The notes under the pieces: model-generated | Told to the model about the DNA's origin: nothing | Database searches by the model: none | The model's input: only the letters and a program-made list of their open reading frames with translations | Assembly: GCA_017391675.1 (NCBI GenBank) | Contig: JAFOXR010000001.1 | Span: 1-38,589 of the forward strand | Reading direction: 5' to 3' | Source of the DNA: Muribaculaceae bacterium | GTDB lineage: Bacteria; Bacteroidota; Bacteroidia; Bacteroidales; Muribaculaceae | DNA: 38,589 bases | In this document: in pieces, positions 9,501 to 17,487 of the stretch | How positions within the stretch are numbered: the stretch's first letter is position 1 | Layout: the number at the start of each line of letters is the position of its first letter | Translations under genes and position numbers: made by a program

Positions 9501-11383
9501 TGTCGGGGGCGACTTACACATTGGAAGTTTCCTCTTCATCTAGCTTCAGCACTATTGATTTCACGGCTACTACAACCTCAAGTAGCTATAGCTCATCAAA
9601 CTTCAATCTTGCAACAGGCACCACTTATTACTGGCGTGTAAAAGCATCTAAGACAGGATACAACAGTTCAACTTCTGCAACAGGTTCATTCGTTACCGAA
9701 GTTCCTAGCGTAGAGAAAGTACAGCTTCTCACTCCTGCCGATGGTGAAACAGTTTCTGCCGATGGATTCACATTCAGTTGGACAGCTGTTGAAGGAGACG
9801 GTGTCACCTATACTCTAGGATTAACGACATTGCCTTCATTTGAAACTATCATGCACAAATTTGAAGGACTTACAACCAATTCACTATCGTCAAATGGAAT
9901 TGAGTTGCTAGAGGGAACTACATACTACTGGCATGTGCATGCATCTAAGGACGGCCACATAGAATCCATTTCTAGCACAGGTTCTTTCGTGACTCCAGTG
10001 GTTACGCCCGAAGAAGAAGAACCTGAAACTCCGGTTGAACCGACAGTAGGTGCCGACGGATTCTCATATGAAGACAAAGAAGGCTTACACATCGAATGCT
10101 TATGGATTCAATCACGCATGATGGGCAATTACCCTGAAACCATACTAGGACGCGACCAGCGCGGTATGGCTGCACATAACGGTAAAGTCTATATCAGCGA
10201 ACGCGTAGGCGGAGCAAATGGAACTGGCCAGCTTTTGGAATTTGATGGTGCAACAGGAGAATATCTTAGAGCGATTCCTCTTTCAGGAGACTATTCAACA
10301 CTTTCTAATGGCACCGCTTTAGGATATGCATGTAACGATGTATTTACCGATGGAGCAGGAAACCTATGCGTAAGCAATATGGTTCTAAAATTCAACACAT
10401 CTAGTCAGCTTACAATATGTACAGTAGATGTATCCACTGGCAATACAACACGAGTATTTCAAACCAGTCTATCTGGCTCATGGTCACCTTGGGGCAACTC
10501 AGACCTGCAAATGCGTGTTGACAATTGTTCTGTATATGGAGATATTACCAAAGCCGGAGCCAAAGTTTATGCCGCATCATCTTCAGGTTCAAGCAATTCT
10601 TCATACAAAAAATATGTATATTGCTGGGTAAAAGGCAGCAACGGAACATGGTCTGTTGAGCACAAGAAGACAGGATACAACTTCTATCCTTCAAATGCAG
10701 AATATTTCGGATTGGCACCACGCGTAATGCCAATTGACGGTTCTAGATTTATTGTAGATGGTTCATATGTATATCCTACCCTTTATAGTTTCAGCGACTA
10801 CTCTGCTGTAATCCAAGACAGTTTTGCCAACAACAGCGAGGCTTGTCCAACAGGTTATGCCAACGCTGGTATGTGTGCTGCATCTATACTTGGTAAACCA
10901 TTGTTCATATACAGTTTCAACGATAATTCTACCGAATTCTTCAACTTTGCTATCACATACAACCCTAATGACTATGACTTTGCCGACATGGAAGTCCTAT
11001 GGAAGATCCCGGCAAATGGTCTGGGCAATATTAGTCACGATTATGTATCAGCAATTCCTGCTACTATGACCAATGCAGATGGATCTCTAACATTGTTCGT
11101 ATATGTTCCTGCAAATGGTCTTGCTGCTTATCGTATCTCCGACGCATCACTTACAGGCGTTGAAGAAGTAGAAGCTACCGAGGCTTCTGTGAAGATGGAA
11201 GGACGCATTGCTCGCATAAGCTGCAATGCCGACATGATTCATGTCTACTCTACTGCCGGTATGCTTGTAGCAACTGCAGCCAACAGCAATGCAATAGACC
11301 TATCGGCACTTAGCGAAGGCATCTACATCATTAAGGCTCAAAGCGAAAGCATGGAAATAAAAGAAAAGATTGTACTTGAATAA
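6527..11383 (+). CDS. Secreted GHL10-type glycosyl hydrolase with FN3-like and duplicated propeller-like modules and a T9SS tail
   Basis: The protein has 1618 residues and a signal peptide at about 1-23 (cut near VQSA). A GHL10/DUF187 TIM-barrel domain follows to about residue 330: HRSAWVTTAW, GFNAVYFQVRG, FAWVNPYRYES, then DGLVFDDYFY, whose acidic residues are likely catalytic, and ISPQLYW. FN3-like domains lie near 508-618, 970-1059 and 1064-1157, each with TTYYWRVKASK-like text. Two related propeller-like modules lie near 624-964 and 1175-1542 and share GAGNLCVSN. Residues about 1545-1618 (GVEEVEA to the end, with GIYIIKA) look like a type A T9SS sorting domain, implying outer surface delivery. 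The family acts on cell wall or other glycans; the substrate cannot be read here. It is a single-gene unit with its own promoter and terminator. Confidence 0.88.
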   Translation: MKLRTLNLILSLLALLVAMPVQSATPPKREHRSAWVTTAWRMCWPTTAGAGATAAAAQQKEADAILDIMQENGFNAVYFQVRGMSDAMYKSSYEPWSSYITGTRGTAPTYDPLEYWVEACHKRGMECFAWVNPYRYESSVSGASWTGSNDYRTTHPEWILEYNNASILNPGLQAVQTRIVDVCREIVSNYDIDGLVFDDYFYLNSIPNSYDADTYNSSGTSLSQADWRRDNVNTMVSKVYNMIQSVKPYVKFGISPAGVSKTSASKYGISTSSISSASDWQYSQIYSDPLAWLATGTVDFISPQLYWLTTHSTNAYGPLSKWWSDACSKVFQRHFYSSHSISFLYGANTTTNWAEVAKQIQYNRDYDGLNAPGCVLFGSRDLSGVRTEGIAPYLKANKFQYKALPPTLTWKSSLASNPGKVTNLAITGTNLTWTGHNNMRYVVYAVPNGTSVSDDISSQYIIGNPYDTYFDVASYLNGYQLGVSVLDRYGYEYEVAWLGSDDSGEDPEPETGTLAQVTINSPADGSTVSGNFNFAWTALPESGVTYTIEVSATSSFSTYYSKETTSTTYASSNFNILTEGTTYYWRVKASKSGYTDSPYSWVGSFIIASSSTGGDSGSSNLTTDPATYSTVSGMTIKSKWFYSASTNNFPSQLTIANRGMTAYNGNVYIAQQGGALLELNGETGELLRTITLTGDCLTSSSGTSLSYAANDVFVDGAGNLCVSNLLNSTTQPFTVCTVNTSTGATTRILETYLNTTSLERIDYAAAYGNVTASGGQIWAAVASSDLVYRWTRNSSGSWTKESTTIGTYYPTGSASNNSVAPRIMPISTTQFILDGHNSAPALFTFRASSNATYNDGFANNTPLAPIANNWNGVCAANLGGTPIFIYVNAIAPNSFNVVTNPSNYNFSAMQKLWTIPANGFGSEANSCVSSQPVAVNNSDGSVTLYIYTPMNGLACYLLENTNKITDLESVSLTSPTGGITVSKGFDFYWSSLSGATYTLEVSSSSSFSTIDFTATTTSSSYSSSNFNLATGTTYYWRVKASKTGYNSSTSATGSFVTEVPSVEKVQLLTPADGETVSADGFTFSWTAVEGDGVTYTLGLTTLPSFETIMHKFEGLTTNSLSSNGIELLEGTTYYWHVHASKDGHIESISSTGSFVTPVVTPEEEEPETPVEPTVGADGFSYEDKEGLHIECLWIQSRMMGNYPETILGRDQRGMAAHNGKVYISERVGGANGTGQLLEFDGATGEYLRAIPLSGDYSTLSNGTALGYACNDVFTDGAGNLCVSNMVLKFNTSSQLTICTVDVSTGNTTRVFQTSLSGSWSPWGNSDLQMRVDNCSVYGDITKAGAKVYAASSSGSSNSSYKKYVYCWVKGSNGTWSVEHKKTGYNFYPSNAEYFGLAPRVMPIDGSRFIVDGSYVYPTLYSFSDYSAVIQDSFANNSEACPTGYANAGMCAASILGKPLFIYSFNDNSTEFFNFAITYNPNDYDFADMEVLWKIPANGLGNISHDYVSAIPATMTNADGSLTLFVYVPANGLAAYRISDASLTGVEEVEATEASVKMEGRIARISCNADMIHVYSTAGMLVATAANSNAIDLSALSEGIYIIKAQSESMEIKEKIVLE

Positions 11384-11406
11384 GCGACATAATTTAATGT
11401 TTATCG

Positions 11407-11445
11407 TAGAGAAGGCGATGCTTGAGCATCGCCTTCTCTATTTTC
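11407..11445 (+). terminator. Strong intrinsic terminator of the glycosidase gene
   Basis: A perfect 15-base stem, TAGAGAAGGCGATGC (11407-11421) with its complement at 11426-11440, has a TTGA loop and is followed by TTTTC. It starts 23 bases after the stop codon. Confidence 0.9.
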
Positions 11446-11511
11446 TTTCCTAATTATAATCTACATGGTTGCTTGTATACTGCAACATCTACAACCTTAA
11501 GCCCCTTAAAC

Positions 11512-11542
11512 AAAAAAGAGACTGCCGAAACAGTCTCTTTTT
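11512..11542 (-). terminator. Terminator behind tRNA-His
   Basis: AAAAAGAGACTG (11513-11524) pairs perfectly with CAGTCTCTTTTT (11531-11542). On the minus strand the hairpin ends in a run of six U residues just after the tRNA. The A and T tracts on both sides would let it work for the plus strand too. Confidence 0.85.
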
Positions 11543-11545
11543 CTG

Positions 11546-11620
<75 letters not shown>

Positions 11621-11637
11621 ATGTTGATTAACGGGTG

Positions 11638-11669
11638 CAAAGGTAAGGCAAAATCTTCAACTATGCAAG
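11638..11669 (-). promoter_or_regulatory. Predicted promoter of tRNA-His
   Basis: On the minus strand CTTG (11669-11666) is followed after 20 bases by TACCTTTG (11645-11638), a full TAnnTTTG match. Transcription would begin about 7-10 bases before the mature 5' end. Confidence 0.65.
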
Positions 11670-11697
11670 CATAACCGCGTTTTTTATTCAAAAAAAT

Positions 11698-11728
11698 TGG
11701 GTGCAACCATCAGAAATGGCTGCACCCA
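11698..11728 (-). terminator. Terminator of the capA-nagA unit
   Basis: TGGGTGCAACCA (11698-11709) and TGGCTGCACCCA (11717-11728) pair over 12 positions, with one G-U pair on the minus-strand RNA. AATTTTTTTG follows on that strand. It is 33 bases after the nagA stop. Confidence 0.85.
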
Positions 11729-11761
11729 TATTTTAGTCACTCGTTTATAGCAGTTTGCTAA

Positions 11762-12916
11762 TTACACGATTTTCTTACCCATTGCAATAACCGACTTCAA
11801 GTTCAAGTCAGTATCATAGATACACATATCAGCATCTTTTCCTGCCTTAATAGAACCCTTGCGGTCAAATACGCCCATGATGCGAGCAGGAGTCTCAGAA
11901 GACATGCGCACTGCATCAAAGAATGTAACACCCACCTGTTCAACCATAGTTCTTATCAAGCGGTCCATAGTAGCCACACTACCTGCAAGAGCAGAACGGT
12001 CAGCAAGTTTGCACACGCCATTTTCGATAACGAAACGAGGGTCAAGATACATATTCTCGTCACCAGCCGAGCAAGACAATCCATCGGTACACAATGCAGT
12101 TCCTTCCACACCCTTAATCTTGTAAACAAGTTTCAACAATGGGATAGGCACATGAATACCATCAGCAATAACTTCAACTGTGATACCGTCAATCAAATAG
12201 ATACTTTCCACAGTGCCTTCTTCCTTGTATTCACGCACATTATGGAAACCAGCCATTGCATTGTAGAAATGCGTAGCATGACGATAGCCCACTTCATAGC
12301 CTTTCACTACATCGCTATACACAGCCGATGTGTGTGCAATTGAAGGAAGCACGCCTTTGCTTGTCAAGTATGCTCCCAATTCTAGAGCACCGTCCAGTTC
12401 AGGAGCGATATCCCAACGCTTAATGCAAGGATATTTCTCAATGATAGGCATATATTCTTCTGGCTTAGGGTTCTTTATAGCATCAGGAAGCTGTGCACCC
12501 GCTTTCTTTGGGCTTAGGTAATGACCTTCCAGGTGAAGACCTAGTATAGGGCTGCCTGGTTCCTCCATCAGTTTTGTACAAATTTCAGCTGTGCGACATA
12601 TATTTTCTGGTGTAGTTGACATCAGAGTTGGATAAATACTGGTTGTACCATGCACCATGTGCGCATGAACAGCCTTGCGGTAGTCATCTTCATCACCCAC
12701 AGTGAAATCGTGGCCTCCGCCACCATGCACATGCAGTTCCACTCCGCCAGGCACCACATATCCGCCTTGAGCATCAATAATTTCAGCACCTTCCACCAAG
12801 CTGCTGTCATTCTTCACTTCTACAATCTTACCGTCGGCATAAACTACCGAACCGCCTTTCACCCAACCTAAAGATGTGTGAACGACTCCATTTACAATTT
12901 GTTTCAGATCTTTCAT
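11762..12916 (-). CDS. nagA: N-acetylglucosamine-6-phosphate deacetylase
   Basis: This 384-residue amidohydrolase removes acetate from GlcNAc-6-phosphate in amino sugar recycling and breakdown. The metal site is visible: His62 and His64 in ELHVHGGG, Glu130 in LHLEGH, His195 in IAHTSAVYSD, His216 in RHATHFYNAM, and the catalytic Asp278 in LCTDGLS. The C-terminal GSIKAGKDADMCIYD is the usual end of the barrel and small beta domain. Length is normal (about 380-395). It starts 13 bases after the capA-like gene, so the two are probably co-transcribed. No nagB or transporter is next to it, so recycling of cell wall sugars is as likely as use of dietary GlcNAc. Confidence 0.95.
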   Translation of the reverse strand: MKDLKQIVNGVVHTSLGWVKGGSVVYADGKIVEVKNDSSLVEGAEIIDAQGGYVVPGGVELHVHGGGGHDFTVGDEDDYRKAVHAHMVHGTTSIYPTLMSTTPENICRTAEICTKLMEEPGSPILGLHLEGHYLSPKKAGAQLPDAIKNPKPEEYMPIIEKYPCIKRWDIAPELDGALELGAYLTSKGVLPSIAHTSAVYSDVVKGYEVGYRHATHFYNAMAGFHNVREYKEEGTVESIYLIDGITVEVIADGIHVPIPLLKLVYKIKGVEGTALCTDGLSCSAGDENMYLDPRFVIENGVCKLADRSALAGSVATMDRLIRTMVEQVGVTFFDAVRMSSETPARIMGVFDRKGSIKAGKDADMCIYDTDLNLKSVIAMGKKIV

Positions 12917-12929
12917 TGTCTTACAGTTA

Positions 12930-13982
12930 TTATCTTATGTTTTTATTATTTGTCTTAAACAAGTTCTCTGCATTAAGCATAAACTGCTTGAATGCAGTTT
13001 TAGAATCAACACGCACAGAGTCCTCAAGGTTCTGCGGTATCAATTTATAGTTATCTTCTCTGCCAAGAGGTTTCTGGCAGAAGAAGAGCAATCTTTGCGC
13101 ATCAAGAATTACAGGTGCATCTTCATACCTTGCCACATACACCTTTACCATAGCACCGCCACGGCTATTCAGGTCATTCTGGTTGGATATAAAATTACCT
13201 AGTGAATAAACTAGCAAGTGCCCTGTTCCTGTGTTAGCCGAATAATCCAGTTCCATAGGCTGCAAAACATGAGGGTGACTTCCTATAATTACATCTACGC
13301 CAGCATCCTTTAGAAATGAGGCCGTAGAACGCTGATAATGGCTCGGCAGCGATTCATATTCATTCCCCCAATGCAAGCAGGCACACACAAGTTCTGCACC
13401 AGTCCGACGAGCGTTCCTCACATCTTCCGCAATGCGATCCCGCTTTATCATATCAACCACCACAGGCTCTCGAGGCACTATTCCATTAGTGCCGTATGTA
13501 TATGCCAGAAATGCCATTTTCACTCCATTCACATCGACAATACAAGGCAAACTGTTCACTCGCGCCATTCCATCAGCATATGTTCCTACATGAGCTATAC
13601 CCATATCGTCAAGTGTCTTTATAGTGCGGAGCAATCCCCTATTTCCGCAATCCATGCAATGATTATTTGCGGTGAGTAGCATATCAAAGCCCGAACGCTG
13701 AAGCTGAACAGCGAACTCATCGGGAGCGCTGAAGACCGGGTATCCCCTGTACGGAGCACCGCCTAGCGGACATTCAAGATTAGCCACAGCATAGTCGGCC
13801 GATTTGATATCGCTTTCTACCAGCGAGAAGCAGTCACTATAGTCAAAGGAACCGTCAGCTTGAGCGGCAGCCTTTATCTGAGGTCCATGCTGCATCGCAT
13901 CTCCCACAAAAGCCACCTCCGTAGTGTCATTCATCTGCAGCAAGCCTATCAATGACAATAGAAATATTGACAATAGTTCCAT
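12930..13982 (-). CDS. CapA-family putative metallophosphatase (PGA_cap domain)
   Basis: The protein has 350 residues. A hydrophobic N-terminus (about 1-16) is followed by a calcineurin-like fold of the CapA/PGA_cap type. The conserved blocks are EVAFVGDAM, YAVANLECPLG, LLTANNHCMDCG, VCACLHWGNEY and IIGSHPHVLQPME. Asp, Glu, Asn-Asn-His and His-x-His are the expected metal ligands. Bacillus CapA takes part in poly-gamma-glutamate capsule export, but Bacteroidales members have no shown substrate and no capB or capC lies nearby, so the symbol is left empty. It is first of a pair with nagA, which may point to envelope glycan turnover (inference). The N-terminal segment could be a signal or an anchor. 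Confidence 0.88.
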   Translation of the reverse strand: MELLSIFLLSLIGLLQMNDTTEVAFVGDAMQHGPQIKAAAQADGSFDYSDCFSLVESDIKSADYAVANLECPLGGAPYRGYPVFSAPDEFAVQLQRSGFDMLLTANNHCMDCGNRGLLRTIKTLDDMGIAHVGTYADGMARVNSLPCIVDVNGVKMAFLAYTYGTNGIVPREPVVVDMIKRDRIAEDVRNARRTGAELVCACLHWGNEYESLPSHYQRSTASFLKDAGVDVIIGSHPHVLQPMELDYSANTGTGHLLVYSLGNFISNQNDLNSRGGAMVKVYVARYEDAPVILDAQRLLFFCQKPLGREDNYKLIPQNLEDSVRVDSKTAFKQFMLNAENLFKTNNKNIR

Positions 13983-14009
13983 TATTAACTCTACATTATA
14001 TAACTAAAA

Positions 14010-14037
14010 TTGGGTGCAGCCCTAAAGCCACACCCAA
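14010..14037 (-). terminator. Terminator behind ffh-folD
   Basis: TTGGGTG (14010-14016) pairs with CACCCAA (14031-14037), with a shorter inner GC pair and a small loop. On the minus strand it is followed by TTTTAG. A possible promoter element, TAATTTTG at 14042-14035 with GTTG 20 bases before it, overlaps its upstream edge and might serve the capA-like gene; that reading is weak. Confidence 0.7.
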
Positions 14038-14111
14038 AATTAATCATATAAGCCGTAATACACAACTTTTATATTCTATTTATATATAGATTTTCTCAAT
14101 ATTCAGGTTTT

Positions 14112-14990
14112 TCAATATATAACTTTCTTCGCTGCAAGAAGAGTATTCTTCATAAGCGACACGATTGTCATCGGGCCCACTCCTCCAGGAACCGGGGTTA
14201 TATATGAACATTTCGGAGCAACATGTTCAAAGTCAACATCGCCCTTTAGCTTCCAGCCGCTCTTTGTTACAGTTGAAGGAACTCTCGTAGTACCTACATC
14301 AATAATCACTGCACCTTCCTTAACCATATCTTCAGTTACAAATTCAGGCGAACCTAGAGCTGCAATTATAATATCGGCCTCGCGGCATATTTCCTTGATG
14401 TTCTTTGTTGCGCTATGACACACTGTCACTGTAGCATTGCCGGGGTTTCCCTTTTGCATCATGAGCGAAGCTACTGGTTTGCCCACAATATTGCTGCGGC
14501 CAAGCACCACACAATTAGCACCCTTAGTGTCTATGCCATAACGGCCAAGCAGTTCCAGAATGCCGGCTGGCGTAGCCGACACGAAGCATGGCAAGCCTAT
14601 AGACATACGACCCACATTAATAGGGTGGAATCCGTCCACATCTTTACGGTAGTCTATTGCTTCAATAACCTTCTGCTCAGAGATGTGCTTTGGCAAAGGT
14701 AGCTGAACGATAAATCCGTCTATATCGGCATCGTTATTCAGTTTGTCTACTGTCGCTAGCAACTCGGCTTCGGTCACATCGGCTTCAAATCTTATAAGCG
14801 TAGACTTGAAACCGCATTCCTCACAAGCCTTAACCTTTGCTGCCACATAAGTTTCACTACCTCCGTCATGTCCCACTAGCACAGCAGCAAGATGAGGCTG
14901 TTTCTTGCCTGCAGCCATCATTTCCGCCACCTCAGCAGCTATTTCTTTTTTGATATCGCCCGATACCTTCTTTCCGTCTATAAGTTCCAT
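14112..14990 (-). CDS. folD: Bifunctional methylenetetrahydrofolate dehydrogenase/cyclohydrolase
   Basis: The enzyme (292 residues) interconverts 5,10-methylene- and 10-formyl-tetrahydrofolate in cytoplasmic one-carbon metabolism. [13 protein letters not shown] holds the conserved Tyr and catalytic Lys. [11 protein letters not shown] is the folate-site motif, [17 protein letters not shown] is the NADP loop, and [12 protein letters not shown] is the C-terminal signature. Length is typical (280-300). It follows ffh by 18 bases and ends before a terminator, so it is probably the second gene of an ffh-folD transcript. Confidence 0.97.
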   Translation of the reverse strand: MELIDGKKVSGDIKKEIAAEVAEMMAAGKKQPHLAAVLVGHDGGSETYVAAKVKACEECGFKSTLIRFEADVTEAELLATVDKLNNDADIDGFIVQLPLPKHISEQKVIEAIDYRKDVDGFHPINVGRMSIGLPCFVSATPAGILELLGRYGIDTKGANCVVLGRSNIVGKPVASLMMQKGNPGNATVTVCHSATKNIKEICREADIIIAALGSPEFVTEDMVKEGAVIIDVGTTRVPSTVTKSGWKLKGDVDFEHVAPKCSYITPVPGGVGPMTIVSLMKNTLLAAKKVIY

Positions 14991-15008
14991 AGTCCTGATT
15001 TTTTTATA

Positions 15009-16337
15009 TTAGCGGCGACGCATGTTACGCATCATCTTCATTGGATTCTTCATTGTTGTTGCCATACGCATCATTTTGCGTGTCTCGTCAAACTGCTTAA
15101 GCAATCGGTTCACATCTTGCAGACTTGTACCGCTACCCTTAGCAATACGCTGACGGCGGCTTCCGTTGATAATTTCAGGATTTGCACGCTCTTGAGGAGT
15201 CATTGAATATATGATAGCTTCAATGCCTTTGAATGCATCGTCACCTATTTCCACATCTTTTATAGCTTTGCCCACTCCTGGAATCATTGAAGCAAGGTCC
15301 TTAAGGTTACCCATCTTCTTTATTTGGTTGATTTGGCTCAAGAAATCGTTGAAGTCAAACTGGTTCTTCGCAATCTTCTTTTGAAGTTCCATTGCTTTCT
15401 TCTCGTCATACTCACGCTGCATGCGTTCAACAAGAGAAACCACATCACCCATACCAAGGATACGGTCAGCCATACCTTTTGGACGGAATGCATCAATTGC
15501 TTCAAGCTTTTCACCTGTACCCACAAACTTGATAGGTTTGTTAACCACCGACCGGATTGACAAGGCAGCACCGCCTCGAGTATCACCGTCAAGCTTGGTC
15601 AATACAACACCGTCAAAGTCTAGTCGGTCATTGAATTCCTTTGCAGTATTCACAGCATCTTGACCGGTCATCGCATCTACCACGAAGAGGATTTCGGTTG
15701 GATTGATAGCCTTCTTAACAGCCTCAATCTCGTTCATCATTTCTTCGTCAACTGCAAGACGGCCAGCGGTATCGACGATTACCAGGTCATGGCCATTAGC
15801 CTTAGCATAAGCCACAGCATTGGTAGCGATATCAACAGGGTTCTTGCTATCTGGCTCTGAATACACAGGCACATCAATCTGAGAACCCAGCACTTTCAAC
15901 TGTTCTATCGCAGCAGGACGGTATACATCACACGCAACCAGCAACGGTTTCTTGTGCTTGTCGGCCTTCATGCGGTTAGCCAACTTACCTGAGAATGTAG
16001 TCTTACCAGAACCTTGAAGACCCGACATCAAAATCACAGCAGGCTTACCTTCTACATTGAACGGAGCTTGCTCTCCACCCATCATTTCAGTAAGTTCATC
16101 GTGCACAATCTTGATCATCAATTGCTTAGGCTCAAGAGAGTTAATCACATCTTGACCCATAGCTTTAGCCTTCACAGTATCGGTAAACTGCTTAGCAACC
16201 TTATAGTTAACATCGGCATCAAGCAATGCACGACGCACATCTTTCAAGGTTTCGGCCACATTTATCTCGGTGATTTTACCTTGACCTTTAAGAATCTTAA
16301 ACGAATGCTCTAATTTTTCTACTAAACTTTCAAACAT
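15009..16337 (-). CDS. ffh: Signal recognition particle protein Ffh
   Basis: This 442-residue GTPase of the signal recognition particle delivers nascent membrane proteins to FtsY. An N-terminal four-helix N domain precedes the G domain, with GLQGSGKTTFSGKLANRM (G1), DVYRPAAIEQL, VDTAGRLAVDEEMM (G3), LTKLDGDTRGGAALS (G4) and VGTGEKLEAIDAF (G5). The C-terminal M domain from about residue 325 holds the RNA-binding segment INGSRRQRIAKGSGTS and ends in a Met/Arg-rich tail (MKMMRNMRRR). Length is normal (430-455). A terminator-like hairpin lies in its leader, 39 bases before the start. Confidence 0.98.
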   Translation of the reverse strand: MFESLVEKLEHSFKILKGQGKITEINVAETLKDVRRALLDADVNYKVAKQFTDTVKAKAMGQDVINSLEPKQLMIKIVHDELTEMMGGEQAPFNVEGKPAVILMSGLQGSGKTTFSGKLANRMKADKHKKPLLVACDVYRPAAIEQLKVLGSQIDVPVYSEPDSKNPVDIATNAVAYAKANGHDLVIVDTAGRLAVDEEMMNEIEAVKKAINPTEILFVVDAMTGQDAVNTAKEFNDRLDFDGVVLTKLDGDTRGGAALSIRSVVNKPIKFVGTGEKLEAIDAFRPKGMADRILGMGDVVSLVERMQREYDEKKAMELQKKIAKNQFDFNDFLSQINQIKKMGNLKDLASMIPGVGKAIKDVEIGDDAFKGIEAIIYSMTPQERANPEIINGSRRQRIAKGSGTSLQDVNRLLKQFDETRKMMRMATTMKNPMKMMRNMRRR

Positions 16338-16375
16338 TGTATATCTATTTTTATTATTTTCTCACTGTATTGCAT

Positions 16376-16400
16376 AAAAAATGGCAAGAATCATGCCATT
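16376..16400 (-). promoter_or_regulatory. Terminator-like hairpin in the ffh leader
   Basis: AATGGCA (16380-16386) and TGCCATT (16394-16400) form a perfect 7-base stem with a 7-base loop. On the minus strand it runs straight into six U residues. No minus-strand gene lies just upstream (the neighbour is divergent), so it sits in the 5' leader of ffh rather than at a gene end. An attenuator or the end of a tiny transcript are both possible. Confidence 0.45.
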
Positions 16401-16416
16401 CTCGCGAAAAACAATG

Positions 16417-16448
16417 CAAAATAAACATTTAATTATCACATACACAAA
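16417..16448 (-). promoter_or_regulatory. Possible promoter of ffh
   Basis: On the minus strand TTTG (16448-16445) is followed after 21 bases by TATTTTG (16423-16417), one base shorter than the usual TAnnTTTG. Transcription would begin near 16410, just before the leader hairpin. Confidence 0.35.
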
Positions 16449-16627
16449 TCAACACTCGCTAAATTAAGGTATATTTAAGCAGCACTTGCCAATCCATAAA
16501 GTAGCAATTGGTCAACTTTTTGCATCAAATGGTATATTTTTTGTTAAATTCGTCACAAAGAACCTTACTTTTCATTAAATCAAGCACATTCATGGCTTCA
16601 CTTTAATTCTATGTGAATTATTTTTAC

Positions 16628-16635
16628 TATCTTTG
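16628..16635 (+). promoter_or_regulatory. Predicted -7 element of the GT5-domain/DUF4270 transcript
   Basis: TATCTTTG is a full TAnnTTTG match 17 bases before the ATG at 16653, giving a leader of only about 13 bases. The upstream element is poor (CTTTA near 16601-16605). A small dyad, AATTC-TATGT-GAATT (16605-16619), lies between the two positions. Confidence 0.5.
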
Positions 16636-16652
16636 CGCAGAAATTTTAAATC

Positions 16653-17462
16653 ATGGATGTAAATAAAGTACTTTTTATTTCTCAGGAAATCACTCCTTAT
16701 GTGCCAGAATCGCCAATTGCAACAATTGGAAGCGATTTGCCTCAACGCATACAAGAGCTAGGCTATGAAGTGCGTACTTTCATGCCTAAATACGGTTGTA
16801 TCAATGAGCGCAGGAACCAGCTTCATGAAGTTATAAGGCTATCGGGAATGAATATTATCATTGATGATTCCGACCACCCTCTTATAATCAAGGTTGCAAC
16901 ATTGTTGCCAGCACGCATGCAAGTGTACTTCATTTACAACGACGATTACTTCATGCACAATGTAACAAAGGACATCGAAACTGAAATTTCGCCGGAAGAC
17001 AACGACGAACGCAGCATTTTCTTTGTGCGTGGTGTTATGGAAACAGTGAAGAAATTGCGTTGGGAACCAGAAATAATCCACTGCAACGGTTGGATTTCGG
17101 CTCTCACACCACTATACTTGAAGCACATGTATAACGAAGACCCTATCTATGCAAAATCTAAGGTAGTATATTCGCTATATGATGATGCCTACCCAGTACC
17201 TTTCGATGCCAGACTTGCAGAAAAAATGAAGATGGACGGCATAAGCGCCGAAGATGTTGCCTGCATTGAAGGTAAAGCAGTAGATCACACTGCACTTACA
17301 AAACTTGCTATAGCCAACAGCCACGGGGTAATACAGCAAAGCAAGAATGTAAGTCAGGAAATCATTGATTATGTGAAAGAACTTGGCATTCCGTTCCTTC
17401 CTTACGAAGAAGACAACAGCAACTATGCCGAAAGATACGCCGAGTTCTACAAATCATTATAA
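16653..17462 (+). CDS. GT5-domain-only glycogen/starch synthase-like protein
   Basis: The protein has 269 residues. It matches the N-terminal Rossmann domain of GT5 glycogen synthases: KVLFISQEITPYVPES, GSDLPQRIQELGYEVRTFMP, EIIHCNGWISALTPLYLK and KVVYSLYDD. The C-terminal half of about 200 residues that binds ADP-glucose is absent, and the usual KTGGLADV start motif is altered to ATIGSDLP. The gene ends cleanly with a stop and is followed 25 bases later by another gene, so this looks like the short family form known from Bacteroidales rather than a fresh truncation. Without the second domain, normal synthase activity is unlikely; a regulatory or partner role is inference. No other glycogen genes are nearby. 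Confidence 0.85.
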   Translation: MDVNKVLFISQEITPYVPESPIATIGSDLPQRIQELGYEVRTFMPKYGCINERRNQLHEVIRLSGMNIIIDDSDHPLIIKVATLLPARMQVYFIYNDDYFMHNVTKDIETEISPEDNDERSIFFVRGVMETVKKLRWEPEIIHCNGWISALTPLYLKHMYNEDPIYAKSKVVYSLYDDAYPVPFDARLAEKMKMDGISAEDVACIEGKAVDHTALTKLAIANSHGVIQQSKNVSQEIIDYVKELGIPFLPYEEDNSNYAERYAEFYKSL

Positions 17463-17487
17463 TACATTAGACTAAGGATAACTGATT

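Larger units (their letters stand above)
16338..16652. other. Divergent intergenic region between ffh and the GT5-domain gene
   Basis: This AT-rich stretch holds the ffh leader hairpin and possible ffh promoter on the left and the promoter of the GT5-domain gene on the right. In the middle (about 16450-16600) I see no gene. I looked for the conserved GGAAGG-type core of the small SRP RNA, because ffh is adjacent, and did not find it. Confidence 0.6.

Noticed and set aside
12930-13982. Poly-gamma-glutamate capsule locus
   Set aside because: Only a CapA-type protein is present; capB and capC are absent, and the neighbours are nagA and folD.
16401-16627. SRP RNA gene next to ffh
   Set aside because: The conserved GGAAGG-type core and long paired arms of bacterial SRP RNA are not present.
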